A DNA stretch of 51,070 bases from assembly GCA_964404095.1 (NCBI GenBank), contig CAYOIN010000003.1:1-51070 (forward strand), given 5' to 3'. The notes beneath the pieces were generated by a model that had not been told where the DNA came from, did no database searches, and worked only from the letters and a program-made list of their open reading frames with translations. A program made the position numbers and the translations under genes. Shown here one piece after another: positions 23,406 through 31,851 of this stretch. The stretch comes from CAZLQR01 sp964404095 (GTDB lineage: Bacteria > Patescibacteriota > Microgenomatia > UBA1406 > GWC2-37-13). Position 1 is the first letter of the stretch. Every line of letters begins with the position of its first letter.

Positions 23406-25091
23406 ATGATTCGTGACGAAATTACCTCATTACTTCAATCAGCAGCTCAACAGGCAGGAATAGACGGAGATGTTCAGCTTGCACATCCAGCAGATCCAAC
23501 ACATGGAGATTATTCATCAAGCATAGCGCTCAAGTACGCAAAGGAGCTAAAAATGAATCCGGTAGAGTTGGCGCAAAAAGTTGCCGATGCATTCCCGGAA
23601 TCAGAGCTCATTGATAGGGTAGAGGTGATAAAGCCTGGCTTCATCAACATTCACCTCTCCCCACTCCAATTAATTAATCAATTGGAGTCGTTCACGCAGG
23701 ACAACTTCTCGATCTCATCATTTTTTCCTCGACATAATAAAACGGTTATTGTCGAATACTCATCACCGAATATTGCAAAGCCATTCACCGTGGGGCACCT
23801 TCGCTCAACAATTATCGGTGATGCTGTAGCGAATCTGCTAGAAGGAACCGGGTATACCGTGAAGCGAGACAATCACGTGGGAGACTGGGGTACTCAGTTC
23901 GGCAAGCTGATCGTTGCAATCGAGCGATGGGGAAATCTTGATGAACTATCATCATCTCCACGACCGATCAAGCTGCTCGTCGACCTCTACGTGAAGTTTC
24001 ATGCAGAAGCTGAGAATGATCCGGCACTCGAAGATCTTGCACGAGAAAAGTTTGCACTGCTTGAGCGTGGGGATCCGAAGGTAAAACAACTCTGGCAACA
24101 GTGCGTCGATTGGTCATGGAAGGAGTTCGACGAAATCTATTCCAAACTCGGGATACGATTTACTGAGAATGAAGGGAGAGGCTTTGGCGAATCGTTCTTC
24201 GAGTCTCGATTGAATCGTGTCATCGAGCTTATGAAAGATAAGGCTCTCCTAACCGAAAGTGAAGGAGCCCAACTTGTGGCATTTCCTGAGGATAAGTATC
24301 CTCCGCTTATGATTGTAAAAAAAGACGGCGCATCTCTCTATGCAACCAGAGATCTCGCAACCGATCTGTTTAGGCTTGAGACCGAGGGTCCGGATGTACG
24401 AATTATTAATGAGGTCGGAGCTGAGCAATCTCTCTATTTCCAACAACTCTATGAAGTAGAACGAATGCTCGGTTGGTTCCAAGCAAATCAACGGGTCCAT
24501 CTCAAACATGGACTCTATCGATTTAAAGATCAGAAGATGTCTACTCGGAAAGGGAATACCATCTGGCTTGAGGATGTGATAGACGAGGCGGTATCGCGAG
24601 CAAAAAAGCTCGGGAATGACGATGCGACCTCTCAGTTTGTTGCGATCGCCTCTCTCAAGTGGAACGATCTAAAACATTCACCACAACAAGACGTAATCTT
24701 TGATTGGGATCAAGTTCTCAATATGGAAGGTAACTCGGGACCGTATATGCTCTATACCTATGTTCGTGCAAAAAGTATATTGGATAAGGCCGGGGAGTGG
24801 GACCCCAAAAAGAGGGGAGTGACCCTTGAAAATTCCGAGGCGGTACTCCTCCGCCATCTTCACAAGTACTGCGAAGTGGTTGAGCAAGCTGCACAACAGT
24901 ATCTTCCCTCCACAGTCGCTACCTATCTCTATCAACTCGCACAGATCTACAATCTTTTCTACCAGAGCTCCCCTATCTTAAAAGCGGAGGGAGAAAGGAG
25001 ATCGTTACGTCTTTCGCTGACCGCTGCAGTGGCAAACGTTCTCCGATCTGGTCTTGCACTTCTCGGTATCGAAACCGTTGAAAAAATGTAG
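23406..25091 (+). CDS. argS: Arginyl-tRNA synthetase
   Basis: Charges tRNA-Arg. The 561-aa class I enzyme has the N-terminal additional domain (about 1-90), the HIGH-equivalent TVGH in SPNIAKPFTVGHLRST near 120-135, HVGDWGTQFGKL near 157-168, the KMSK-equivalent in QKMSTRKGN near 377-385 and a C-terminal DALR anticodon-binding domain (about 440-561) with SGPYMLYTYVRAKSIL just before it. Length is normal. It has its own promoter and is followed 14 bases later by radA, which also has its own. Confidence 0.97.
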   Translation: MIRDEITSLLQSAAQQAGIDGDVQLAHPADPTHGDYSSSIALKYAKELKMNPVELAQKVADAFPESELIDRVEVIKPGFINIHLSPLQLINQLESFTQDNFSISSFFPRHNKTVIVEYSSPNIAKPFTVGHLRSTIIGDAVANLLEGTGYTVKRDNHVGDWGTQFGKLIVAIERWGNLDELSSSPRPIKLLVDLYVKFHAEAENDPALEDLAREKFALLERGDPKVKQLWQQCVDWSWKEFDEIYSKLGIRFTENEGRGFGESFFESRLNRVIELMKDKALLTESEGAQLVAFPEDKYPPLMIVKKDGASLYATRDLATDLFRLETEGPDVRIINEVGAEQSLYFQQLYEVERMLGWFQANQRVHLKHGLYRFKDQKMSTRKGNTIWLEDVIDEAVSRAKKLGNDDATSQFVAIASLKWNDLKHSPQQDVIFDWDQVLNMEGNSGPYMLYTYVRAKSILDKAGEWDPKKRGVTLENSEAVLLRHLHKYCEVVEQAAQQYLPSTVATYLYQLAQIYNLFYQSSPILKAEGERRSLRLSLTAAVANVLRSGLALLGIETVEKM

Positions 25092-25093
25092 CG

Positions 25094-25099
25094 TATAAT
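25094..25099 (+). promoter_or_regulatory. -10 element of radA
   Basis: TATAAT placed in the 14-base gap after the argS stop, exactly 6 bases before ATG 25106. Confidence 0.7.
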
Positions 25100-25105
25100 G
25101 ATGCC

Positions 25106-26404
25106 ATGAGTTTTTATATCTGCGCAAATTGTGGATTTGGATCGGCTTCATGGATCGGAAAATGCCCAGACTGCAATGAGTGGAATACGCTGAAAGAACA
25201 CCGAGATGATGAACCGGATAAGAAATCGAAACGTGAATTAAAGGAGTTCACCGTACAGAAGTTCACTGAGGTAAAGTCCTCAAAAAAGCAACGAAGGTCG
25301 ACCGGAATTTTTGAGTTTGACCGCGTGCTTGGTGGTGGAATTGTACCTGGTGAAGTTATCCTGCTGACCGGTGAGCCGGGAATTGGTAAGTCTACCCTGC
25401 TCCTCCAAGCACTTCGACAACAACAAACAATCTATGTTTCGGGTGAGGAGTCTGCTGAGCAAGTGAAGGATCGTGCCCAACGACTCAAGATCCCCCTCAC
25501 AAACATTCGGTTCTCGGACGTCCTCCAGATCGAGTCGATCATCAAAGGAATCGGCGAACTTTCAGGCACTATCGATCTGCTTGTCGTTGACTCAATACAA
25601 ACCGTCTATTCACGCGAAGTTGAGTCTACTGCTGGCACGGTCAATCAACTGAAAGAATCAACACAGAAGCTCGTTCAGTTTGCGAAGCGTTCTGGGGTTC
25701 CGGTTATCATTGTAGGCCATGTCACAAAAGATGGAGATATTGCGGGGCCAAAAATGCTCGAGCACCTTGTGGACTGTGTCCTTCTTTTTGAAGGTGAGAA
25801 GATCTCGCATCATCGTGTTCTTCGCGCGCAAAAGAATCGGTTTGGCACCGTGGATGAAATCGGAATTTTTGAGATGCAAGAGGCCGGACTGACCGAAGTC
25901 GATAACCCACTGGCTTTTCTAGACTCACCGCAGACAGAGATCGTACCAGGAAAAGCGATTGTGGGTGTAGCGGAAGGAAAGCGTCCATTATTCTTCGAAG
26001 TTCAGGCATTGACCGTTCCTACCACACTCTCAATTCCACGGCGAGTCGCAAATGGAATCGAGTACAACAAGCTTCTCCTGTTACTCGCGGTTGTTCGAAG
26101 ACACCTCAACCTTTCATTGGATACCGTTGACATTTACGTCAATATTATCGGTGGGATTCAGATTAAGTCACCAGCCATCGATCTCGGAGTGATCTCTGCA
26201 ATCGTATCATCGCTGACCAATCAACCGATTCCAAAAAAAGCAGCATTTCTAGGAGAGGTTGGGCTGCTCGGTGAAGTACGTCAGGTATATTTTCAGGATC
26301 GAATTATCCAGGAAGCAACGCGATTAAAATTCACCACGATCGTATCACCAAAGACCATAAAGAATGTTAAGGAGCTAAGAAAAATTCTCGCTCCACACGT
26401 GTAG
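25106..26404 (+). CDS. radA: DNA repair protein RadA
   Basis: RecA-like branch-migration ATPase with a Lon-like tail, 432 aa. The zinc finger is C6, C9, C20, C23; Walker A is GEPGIGKST at 89-97; LLVVDSIQT near 158-166 is Walker B; and KNRFG at 243-247 is the RadA-specific motif. The C-terminal Lon-protease-like domain (about 275-432) carries DLGV near 358-361 and GEVGLLGEVRQV. All motifs are intact. Its 3' end overlaps the convergent RodZ-like gene by 38 bases, unusual for a coding-coding overlap on opposite strands. Confidence 0.97.
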   Translation: MSFYICANCGFGSASWIGKCPDCNEWNTLKEHRDDEPDKKSKRELKEFTVQKFTEVKSSKKQRRSTGIFEFDRVLGGGIVPGEVILLTGEPGIGKSTLLLQALRQQQTIYVSGEESAEQVKDRAQRLKIPLTNIRFSDVLQIESIIKGIGELSGTIDLLVVDSIQTVYSREVESTAGTVNQLKESTQKLVQFAKRSGVPVIIVGHVTKDGDIAGPKMLEHLVDCVLLFEGEKISHHRVLRAQKNRFGTVDEIGIFEMQEAGLTEVDNPLAFLDSPQTEIVPGKAIVGVAEGKRPLFFEVQALTVPTTLSIPRRVANGIEYNKLLLLLAVVRRHLNLSLDTVDIYVNIIGGIQIKSPAIDLGVISAIVSSLTNQPIPKKAAFLGEVGLLGEVRQVYFQDRIIQEATRLKFTTIVSPKTIKNVKELRKILAPHV

Positions 26405-26993
26405 TTTTACCATTCGCCCCTTTCACAACAATACCGAGTTGATTCTTGCCGGGTTTGAGAGGAAGATCATACTGGAACTTACCTCGCTCATCCTGATAGA
26501 CTCTGTTCCCAAGAACAGTAACCTCTGCTTCCCGCTCGGTTACACCGATAACGGTCACGGTATCGATGCGCTTAAACTGTGTCTCGACCGGCTCAAGTAT
26601 CCGGACAGACGGGGGCATAATGAATCTGAATACTTGGTAACCAAAATAGACAAAGAATATCGCACTTACGATACTCAGCCCAATGACGGTTGATCTGCGT
26701 CGATGAGATAAAAACTGACCACTCGATATTTTTCTTCGAAACTGAGACTCATCCTCTCTCCGCTCATAGTCTCTCCGAAAAAAAGCAATTACTTTAGCCG
26801 AGTCAAGTCCGAGAAATGATGCATAGTTTCGAATGATACCGATAATATACACCTTGGAAGAAAACTGCTTCCAGTCATTTCGCTCTATCGCCGATAAGAA
26901 TGTCGACCGAATACGAATTTTTTTCTCTACATCAGCAAGAGAAATGTTTTTACGAAGTCGTTCTTTCTGGAGTATTTCGCCTACCGTTAGCAT
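26367..26993 (-). CDS. RodZ-like helix-turn-helix membrane protein
   Basis: A 208-aa protein with an N-terminal HTH_25/RodZ-type domain (about 1-70; TVGEILQKERLRKNISL, then IRSTFLSAIERNDW, then YASFLGLD), a basic juxtamembrane stretch, one membrane helix (about 102-124) and an extracytoplasmic beta domain (about 128-208, PSVRILEPVE, resembling DUF4115-type or Big-like folds). RodZ links MreB to wall synthesis in rods; no mreB is in view, so the role is by family only. It begins 5 bases after efp and likely shares its mRNA. Confidence 0.85.
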   Translation of the reverse strand: MLTVGEILQKERLRKNISLADVEKKIRIRSTFLSAIERNDWKQFSSKVYIIGIIRNYASFLGLDSAKVIAFFRRDYERREDESQFRRKISSGQFLSHRRRSTVIGLSIVSAIFFVYFGYQVFRFIMPPSVRILEPVETQFKRIDTVTVIGVTEREAEVTVLGNRVYQDERGKFQYDLPLKPGKNQLGIVVKGANGKTTRVEREFFLAP

Positions 26994-26998
26994 CTGCG

Positions 26999-27562
26999 TT
27001 ATTGACTAACGCGCTCGATGTACTGTCCTGTTGCAGCGTTAACCGATACCACGTCTCCTACCTTTACAAAAAGCGGTACCATGACCGTCACACCCGTCTC
27101 AAGCACCGCATTCTTCTTTGCTCCCGAAACGGTATCACCCTTCACTGCATCCTCGGTACTGGTGACCGCGAGGTGAACGTTTGCAGGTGGCCGTACTGAT
27201 ATCGGCGTGTCGCCATGCAAAATTACAAAGTACTTATTACCTTCCTTCAAATAATCAACAAACTCCACAGTGGCTAGGGGCACTGCATACTGTTGATATG
27301 TGCGTTCGTTCATGAAATAGAGACTTTCAGCATCCTTATACAGATACTGCATCTCTACCGTATCGACTTCTGTGGTCTCAACCATTACCGTTGTTTTAAA
27401 ATTCAGTTCTAGAGTCTTCCCGTTTGTTACGCTCTTGATGCGGATGCGTATATTCGCTTGTCCTCGACCTTGATAGTTAAAGTCGGTTTTGAGTACCTGC
27501 CAGATGTCTTCCTGGTGGTTCATAAAATCTCCCTTTTTGATACTGCCTGCGTCTACTTTCAT
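26999..27562 (-). CDS. efp: Elongation factor P
   Basis: Relieves ribosomes stalled on polyproline. The 187-aa protein has the three beta-barrel domains of EF-P: KOW-like N domain (about 1-65), central OB domain (about 68-125, with FMNERTYQQYAVP) and C-terminal OB domain (about 130-187, ending TGQYIERVSQ). The tip loop that carries the modified residue reads QGRGQA, so Arg33 sits where E. coli has Lys34. It follows dnaJ by 3 bases, in one operon with the RodZ-like gene. Confidence 0.96.
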   Translation of the reverse strand: MKVDAGSIKKGDFMNHQEDIWQVLKTDFNYQGRGQANIRIRIKSVTNGKTLELNFKTTVMVETTEVDTVEMQYLYKDAESLYFMNERTYQQYAVPLATVEFVDYLKEGNKYFVILHGDTPISVRPPANVHLAVTSTEDAVKGDTVSGAKKNAVLETGVTVMVPLFVKVGDVVSVNAATGQYIERVSQ

Positions 27563-27565
27563 ACC

Positions 27566-28435
27566 TTATTTTTCAAGTTCCTTTTGCAATTCTTCTAATA
27601 GTTTTTTTGCTTTTGCTGAAACCTTTTCTGGAACGCTAATCTTATAAATCACGTAGAGATTCCCTTTCCGCGAACTGTTTGGATACGGCACTCCCTCGTC
27701 CTTCAGGCGTACAAGTGTCCCGGACTCAGTTCCTTTCCGTACTTTCAACGTCACCGAGCCGTGAAGTGTTGGGATCTCAACCGTCCCGCCAAGCACTGCC
27801 TTTGTATAGGGAAGTGGGTACTCTACATAGAGGTCCTGCCCCTCTCGTTTGAATATTTTATCAGGTTCTACCGCGATCAGGAGGTCAAATTCCTGAAAAC
27901 GTACCCGATTTCCATCTGCGATTCCTGCTGGTACTTTGACCTTCTTCTTTGTTCCGTCGACCGTAACCTCTTTTTCTATTCCTTCGATCGCCTCGCGAAA
28001 ACTCAGTTTTAGACTGTAGACTGGGCGGTGTCTTCGCTGCCCACCAAACGGGGACTGAAAGCCGAAAAACTGCTCAAAGATTTCGAATGGATCAGAGAAA
28101 CCTCCAAACTGTGATGGATCGAATCCTCCGAATGGACTGTCGCCGGACGAATAGGAATAACTAAACGGTCCTTGTTGGTAGTTAAAACCACCTTGGTTGG
28201 CCGCTGATCCATAGCCACCTTTTGTATAACCGTCATGACCTACCTGATCATAGATCTGCTTCTTTTTTTCATCGGACAAAACTTCGTAGGCCTTGTTGAT
28301 CTCTTTAAATTTTTCTGTTGCTTCAGGAGTCTTATTTCGATCTGGGTGCCACTTGAGCGCCAGTTTACGATATGCCGATTTTATCTCGGCTGGGGTTGCT
28401 GATTTGGCTACTCCTAAGATTGAATAAAAGTCCAT
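27566..28435 (-). CDS. dnaJ: DnaJ-family co-chaperone without zinc finger (CbpA-like)
   Basis: Hsp70 co-chaperone, 289 aa. The J domain (about 1-66) has HPD at 30-32. A long Gly/Phe/Ser region (about 70-125) precedes the two C-terminal beta-barrel domains (about 130-270; RPVYSLKLSFREAIEG, then GTVEIPTLHGSVTLKVRKGT). No CxxCxGxG repeats are present, so it is a class B (CbpA/Hsp40 type II) protein. The start at 28435 (MDFYSILG) is preferred to 28453 because GATAAT lies exactly 6 bases upstream of it. It is separated from dnaK by a terminator. Confidence 0.95.
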   Translation of the reverse strand: MDFYSILGVAKSATPAEIKSAYRKLALKWHPDRNKTPEATEKFKEINKAYEVLSDEKKKQIYDQVGHDGYTKGGYGSAANQGGFNYQQGPFSYSYSSGDSPFGGFDPSQFGGFSDPFEIFEQFFGFQSPFGGQRRHRPVYSLKLSFREAIEGIEKEVTVDGTKKKVKVPAGIADGNRVRFQEFDLLIAVEPDKIFKREGQDLYVEYPLPYTKAVLGGTVEIPTLHGSVTLKVRKGTESGTLVRLKDEGVPYPNSSRKGNLYVIYKISVPEKVSAKAKKLLEELQKELEK

Positions 28436-28441
28436 AGTGTT

Positions 28442-28447
28442 ATTATC
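28442..28447 (-). promoter_or_regulatory. -10 element of the dnaJ-efp-rodZ operon
   Basis: GATAAT on the minus strand, exactly 6 bases before ATG 28435; no CIRCE half-sites near it. Confidence 0.6.
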
Positions 28448-28470
28448 GATCAATCATTTTACATATTGCA

Positions 28471-28519
28471 CCAAACAAACAAACCCGTGGTAGTCGCGAG
28501 CAATCGCGAGATACCCGGG
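28471..28519 (-). terminator. Rho-independent terminator of dnaK
   Basis: On the minus strand, CCCG-GGTA and TCGCGA arms pair with TCGCGA, TACC and CGGG (28519 to 28484, small internal bulges), followed by the T-rich TTTGTTTGTTTGG. It lies 31 bases after the dnaK stop, between dnaK and dnaJ. Confidence 0.75.
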
Positions 28520-28550
28520 CAGTTTGTGAGACTCGTCCTATTGGCGTCTG

Positions 28551-30449
28551 TTAGTTAACAACCTCACCTTCTTCAACTTTCTTTTCTTTCCCCTCTTCGT
28601 CCTTCGCGTGGTCATCGAGCTTCTCCTCGCCGTCCTGCTTCTTCTCTTCCTGCTGTGCTTGGTTGTAGGCCTGTTGACCAATTTTTTGCATGGCGTCATT
28701 CAGGTCCTTGCTCTTGGACTCGAGCTCCTGAACATTGCCGGACTCAAGAACCTCTTTGAGTGCCTTCACCTTTGACTCAACCTCTTCCTTGACATCCGCA
28801 GGAAGCTTCTCACCTGCGTCCTTTACCGATTTCTCGGCAACATAGATCAGATTCTCGGCCTTGTTTTTGGCTTCGATCGCATCTTTTGCTTTCTGATCCT
28901 CCTCCGCATGCTTCTCTGCATCGGTCTTCATCTTTTCAACCTCCTCACTGGTGAGTCCGGTCGATCCGGTGATTTTGATGCTCTGAGTTTTCCCAGACGC
29001 CTTATCCTTTGCCGTCACATGGAGAATGCCATTCGCATCGATGTCAAAGGTTACCTCGACCTGTGGCACACCTCGTGGCGCTGGTGGAATTCCATCAAGA
29101 ATAAACCGGCCAAGCGATTTATTATCCTTCGCCATTGGTCGCTCACCTTGGAGAATATGGATCTCAACCTGAGTTTGATTATCCGCTGCAGTTGAAAATG
29201 TCTCCGACTTGGATGATGGAATGGTTGTATTGCGTGCGATGAGCGGCGTTGTAACTCCACCGAGCGTTTCGACACCGAGAGTGAGCGGTGTCACATCCAA
29301 GAGCACCACATCCTTGGTTTCACCGGTGAGAACACCTGCCTGTATCGCAGCTCCAACCGCAACCACCTCATCGGGATTGACCGATTTATTTGGCTCCTTA
29401 CCAAAGAACTCTTTCACCGCATCATGAATCTTCGGCATGCGAGTCATTCCTCCAACCATAACCACTTCATGAATGTCTTTCACATCAACCTTTGCATCCT
29501 TGAGCGCCTCTTTCACCGGACCGAGTGATTTCTGGATCAGACCTTCAACGAGCGACTCAAGTTTTGCTCGAGTCATCTTCATTACCAGGTGGAGTGGCTG
29601 ACCTTCACGCACCGTGATAAACGGTAGGTTGACCTCTGTCTCAAGTGATGAGGAGAGTTCAATCTTTGCTTTTTCAGCGGCGTCACGGAGCCGTTGAAGT
29701 GCCTGAGGATCCTTCCGAAGATCGATACTGTTTTCCTTCTGAAATTCCTCAGCAAGATAGTCGAGGATTGTTTTATCAAAGTCATCACCACCAAGATGTG
29801 TGTCACCATTGGTTGCCTTAACCTCAAAGACACCATCTCCAAGCTCGAGGATCGTGATATCAAAGGTACCTCCGCCGAGATCGTAAACCGCAATCGTCTG
29901 CGACTGCTTTTTATCAAGACCGTATGCAAGGGCTGCGGCGGTTGGTTCGTTGATGATGCGCACGACCTCCAAACCCGCTACTTCACCAGCCTGTTTTGTT
30001 GCCTGCCGCTGCGCATCGTCGAAGTACGCTGGAACAGTGATGACGGCCTTCTCAACCTTCTCGCCAAGATATGCTTCAGCATCCTCTTTAATCTTTTTTA
30101 GGACCATCGCTGAAACTTCTTGAGGCGTGAATGTCTTTCCGTCGACCTCGACCATAGCCATACCGTCACGACCTGATTTAATGGTATAGGGCAACCACTT
30201 CACATCACGAGCTACCGATTCGTCGGTAAATCGATGACCCATAAGCCTCTTGACCGAAAAGATCGTACTCTTTGGATTGATGACAATCTGTCGCTTTGCA
30301 ACATCTCCGACAACACGCTTGATCGGATCGACAACAGATGGGATCGTATTGCGCCCCTCCTTTGAATGAATAACCTTTGGCTTACCACCCTCCATGACAG
30401 CAACACAGGAGTTTGTGGTGCCGAGATCGATACCAAGTATTTTAGACAT
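28551..30449 (-). CDS. dnaK: Molecular chaperone DnaK (Hsp70)
   Basis: ATP-dependent folding chaperone, 632 aa. The nucleotide-binding domain (about 1-380) has GIDLGTTNSCVAV near 5-17, the IINEPTAAALAYG signature near 166-178 and VGGMTRMP near 333-340. The interdomain linker (DVVLLDVTPLTLGVE) leads into the substrate-binding domain, and the C-terminus is a charged helical lid and tail rich in Lys, Glu and Asp. Full-length and intact. It sits between grpE and dnaJ but is bounded by terminator-like hairpins on both sides, so it is probably transcribed alone from an AT-rich leader with TATAAA near 30468-30473. Confidence 0.98.
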   Translation of the reverse strand: MSKILGIDLGTTNSCVAVMEGGKPKVIHSKEGRNTIPSVVDPIKRVVGDVAKRQIVINPKSTIFSVKRLMGHRFTDESVARDVKWLPYTIKSGRDGMAMVEVDGKTFTPQEVSAMVLKKIKEDAEAYLGEKVEKAVITVPAYFDDAQRQATKQAGEVAGLEVVRIINEPTAAALAYGLDKKQSQTIAVYDLGGGTFDITILELGDGVFEVKATNGDTHLGGDDFDKTILDYLAEEFQKENSIDLRKDPQALQRLRDAAEKAKIELSSSLETEVNLPFITVREGQPLHLVMKMTRAKLESLVEGLIQKSLGPVKEALKDAKVDVKDIHEVVMVGGMTRMPKIHDAVKEFFGKEPNKSVNPDEVVAVGAAIQAGVLTGETKDVVLLDVTPLTLGVETLGGVTTPLIARNTTIPSSKSETFSTAADNQTQVEIHILQGERPMAKDNKSLGRFILDGIPPAPRGVPQVEVTFDIDANGILHVTAKDKASGKTQSIKITGSTGLTSEEVEKMKTDAEKHAEEDQKAKDAIEAKNKAENLIYVAEKSVKDAGEKLPADVKEEVESKVKALKEVLESGNVQELESKSKDLNDAMQKIGQQAYNQAQQEEKKQDGEEKLDDHAKDEEGKEKKVEEGEVVN

Positions 30450-30467
30450 AATTTAAAATTGAAAAAT

Positions 30468-30473
30468 TTATAA
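30468..30473 (-). promoter_or_regulatory. Possible -10 element of dnaK
   Basis: TATAAA on the minus strand in an AT-rich block, 18 bases before the ATG at 30449. The start site is not fixed and no CIRCE element is present. Confidence 0.3.
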
Positions 30474-30494
30474 TTCTGCTCGTTGTTCTCGCTG

Positions 30495-30508
30495 CTGCCT
30501 GACGGCAG
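30495..30508. repeat. Short hairpin in the dnaK upstream region
   Basis: CTGCC-TGAC-GGCAG, a perfect 5-bp stem with a 4-base loop, next to a smaller GCG-GGAA-CGC hairpin at about 30513-30522. The 118-base gap between grpE and dnaK thus holds a GC-rich structured half and an AT-rich half. Confidence 0.5.
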
Positions 30509-30554
30509 TCATGCGGGAACGCGGCAGTGTTAATCCCCCGATCGAGTCGGAGGA

Positions 30555-30587
30555 TGTCTAAAAAAATCTACGAGATTTTTTTAGACA
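30555..30587. terminator. Perfect 15-bp inverted repeat at the end of grpE
   Basis: The arms at 30555-30569 and 30573-30587 (TGTCTAAAAAAATCT and its complement) have a 3-base loop; the descending arm contains seven T on either strand. The repeat covers the last six codons and stop of grpE, so the terminator is built into the coding sequence. Confidence 0.65.
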
Positions 30588-31062
30588 CCTTTACCTGCGC
30601 AGGTCGGATCACCTGCCCTTGGTATTCATACCCGTTGCGTACGACCTCAACGACGACATTGTCTTGCTCTCCTTCAACCAAATCAACCGCCTCAGCAACC
30701 TGCACATCATACTCTTTTCCCAGTACCTCGATTCGCTTCATACCTTCTTTGCTGAGAAGATCAATGAATGAATTTTTAATGAGCGCCAGCCCTTTATCCT
30801 GTACAAATGCCTCTGCCTGCTCGAGGTTGTCCAAGAACGGGAGCAGTCTGAGAACAAAGTTCTGTACCGCTCTCTTTCCCACCTCCTGTCTCTCATCGAG
30901 CATGCGCTTTTCGAGATTGTGATAGTCGGCTAGCGCTCTGAGCAGTTTTGCTTTATACTCATCTCGCTCCGCGGTCACAGACGTAAGCGCGTCGCTCGCG
31001 ACGGACTCTTCTTCGTGCTCGTCCACTCGATGATCGGTTGGATGACTTATTTTTCCTTTCAT
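30568..31062 (-). CDS. grpE: Nucleotide exchange factor GrpE
   Basis: Releases ADP from DnaK. The 164-aa protein has an acidic N-terminus (about 1-28), a long coiled coil (about 30-85, AERDEYKAKLLRALADYHNLEKR) and the C-terminal beta-wing domain (about 108-160) with YEYQGQVIRPAQVKV, the GrpE signature. Its ATG overlaps the hrcA stop by ATGA, so both are read from the CIRCE-controlled promoter. The final codons form one arm of a hairpin. Confidence 0.95.
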   Translation of the reverse strand: MKGKISHPTDHRVDEHEEESVASDALTSVTAERDEYKAKLLRALADYHNLEKRMLDERQEVGKRAVQNFVLRLLPFLDNLEQAEAFVQDKGLALIKNSFIDLLSKEGMKRIEVLGKEYDVQVAEAVDLVEGEQDNVVVEVVRNGYEYQGQVIRPAQVKVSKKIS

Positions 31063-31802
31063 TTTTCTGTCTGGTCTTTAATAATTCCCTCGATGAGTCG
31101 TGCAAAATACTTCACCTGCGGCGTGAGTGATTCGTAGTACATTCGCTTCGGCCCCAGCACGCCGATGACTCCCTTGAGTCGCTCGGTGCGAATATCCCCA
31201 AGGATGCTCGCGCATGTTTCATACACCGGATCACTAAAGTCGTCTTCGCCAAGCATAAAATAAACCTCTTCTTGGTTTGCCTGAGCTTTATCAAGAATTT
31301 TTTCCCAGTACTGTAACTCATCAAGCTTTCGGAACAGAGCGCGCGACACATCAAGGTTGAAAAACTCTGGGATTGTAAGGAGATTGCCAACTCCTGCGTA
31401 GTACACATCACCGGTGTTCGTAACCGCGATCGAAAGAAGTCCGGTGCGCTGTGCTAATACCTTTGTCGCATGCGCCAAGAGCTTCTGTTCATCATCTCGC
31501 TCATCCCAGATACCGTTTTTATACGCGACTTCATCGCCGGTTGAGATATCCTTTTCCTTCATCAAGTGCTTGATGAAAAAGCGAAACCCCTTTGCCGATG
31601 GGATTCGTCCAGAAGAGAAATAATCCTTCTTCAGGTACCCTTTGCGTGCGAGCTCGACCATCTCGCTTCGAATAGTTGCAGGAGAAACACCGAGTTTATA
31701 CTTCTTTTCGAGAATCTCCGAACCAACCGCGAGACCAGTCTCGCTATACTCCTTAATGAGAGCTCGAAGCACGTCGGTTTGTCTATTGGTCAAATCGTCC
31801 AT
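31059..31802 (-). CDS. hrcA: Heat-inducible transcription repressor HrcA
   Basis: Represses heat-shock genes by binding CIRCE operators. The 247-aa protein has an N-terminal winged helix (about 1-75; TNRQTDVLRALIKEYSETG, then SPATIRSEMVELARKGYL, then SSGRIPSAKGFRFF) and a GAF-like dimerisation domain after it. It is shorter than the common 340 aa because the central insert is reduced. The start at 31802 (MDDLTNRQ) is set by the promoter: the longer frame from 31838 would begin upstream of the -35. It is first in the hrcA-grpE operon. Confidence 0.95.
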   Translation of the reverse strand: MDDLTNRQTDVLRALIKEYSETGLAVGSEILEKKYKLGVSPATIRSEMVELARKGYLKKDYFSSGRIPSAKGFRFFIKHLMKEKDISTGDEVAYKNGIWDERDDEQKLLAHATKVLAQRTGLLSIAVTNTGDVYYAGVGNLLTIPEFFNLDVSRALFRKLDELQYWEKILDKAQANQEEVYFMLGEDDFSDPVYETCASILGDIRTERLKGVIGVLGPKRMYYESLTPQVKYFARLIEGIIKDQTEK

Positions 31803-31828
31803 TAGCAATAGTATAGATACTCTGCTAA
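31802..31828. promoter_or_regulatory. CIRCE-like HrcA operator
   Basis: TTAGCA (31802-31807), 15 bases, TGCTAA (31823-31828). In the consensus TTAGCACTC-N9-GAGTGCTAA the outer hexamers are also exactly 15 apart; here the outer six of each arm are perfect and the inner three are only partly kept. It covers the hrcA -10 and touches the first base of the start codon. Confidence 0.85.
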
Positions 31829-31838
31829 CAGAAGTCAA
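31810..31838 (-). promoter_or_regulatory. Promoter of hrcA-grpE
   Basis: TTGACT (31833-31838), 17-base spacer, TATACT (31810-31815), 7 bases to ATG 31802. The -10 lies between the two halves of the CIRCE-like operator. Confidence 0.8.
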
Positions 31839-31839
31839 G

Positions 31840-31845
31840 TATAAT
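31840..31845 (+). promoter_or_regulatory. -10 element of nfo
   Basis: TATAAT, exactly 6 bases before ATG 31852. It abuts the -35 of the divergent hrcA promoter, and the operator covers its own -35 region. Confidence 0.7.
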
Positions 31846-31851
31846 ATTTCT

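Noticed and set aside
30450..30567. CIRCE operator in front of dnaK
   Set aside because: No TTAGCA or TGCTAA half-sites at the right spacing were found; only hairpins and AT-rich sequence.
31642..31851. Long N-terminal extension of nfo
   Set aside because: It would run antisense through hrcA, its operator and its promoter; endonuclease IV starts at the MLKVGGHVS stretch.
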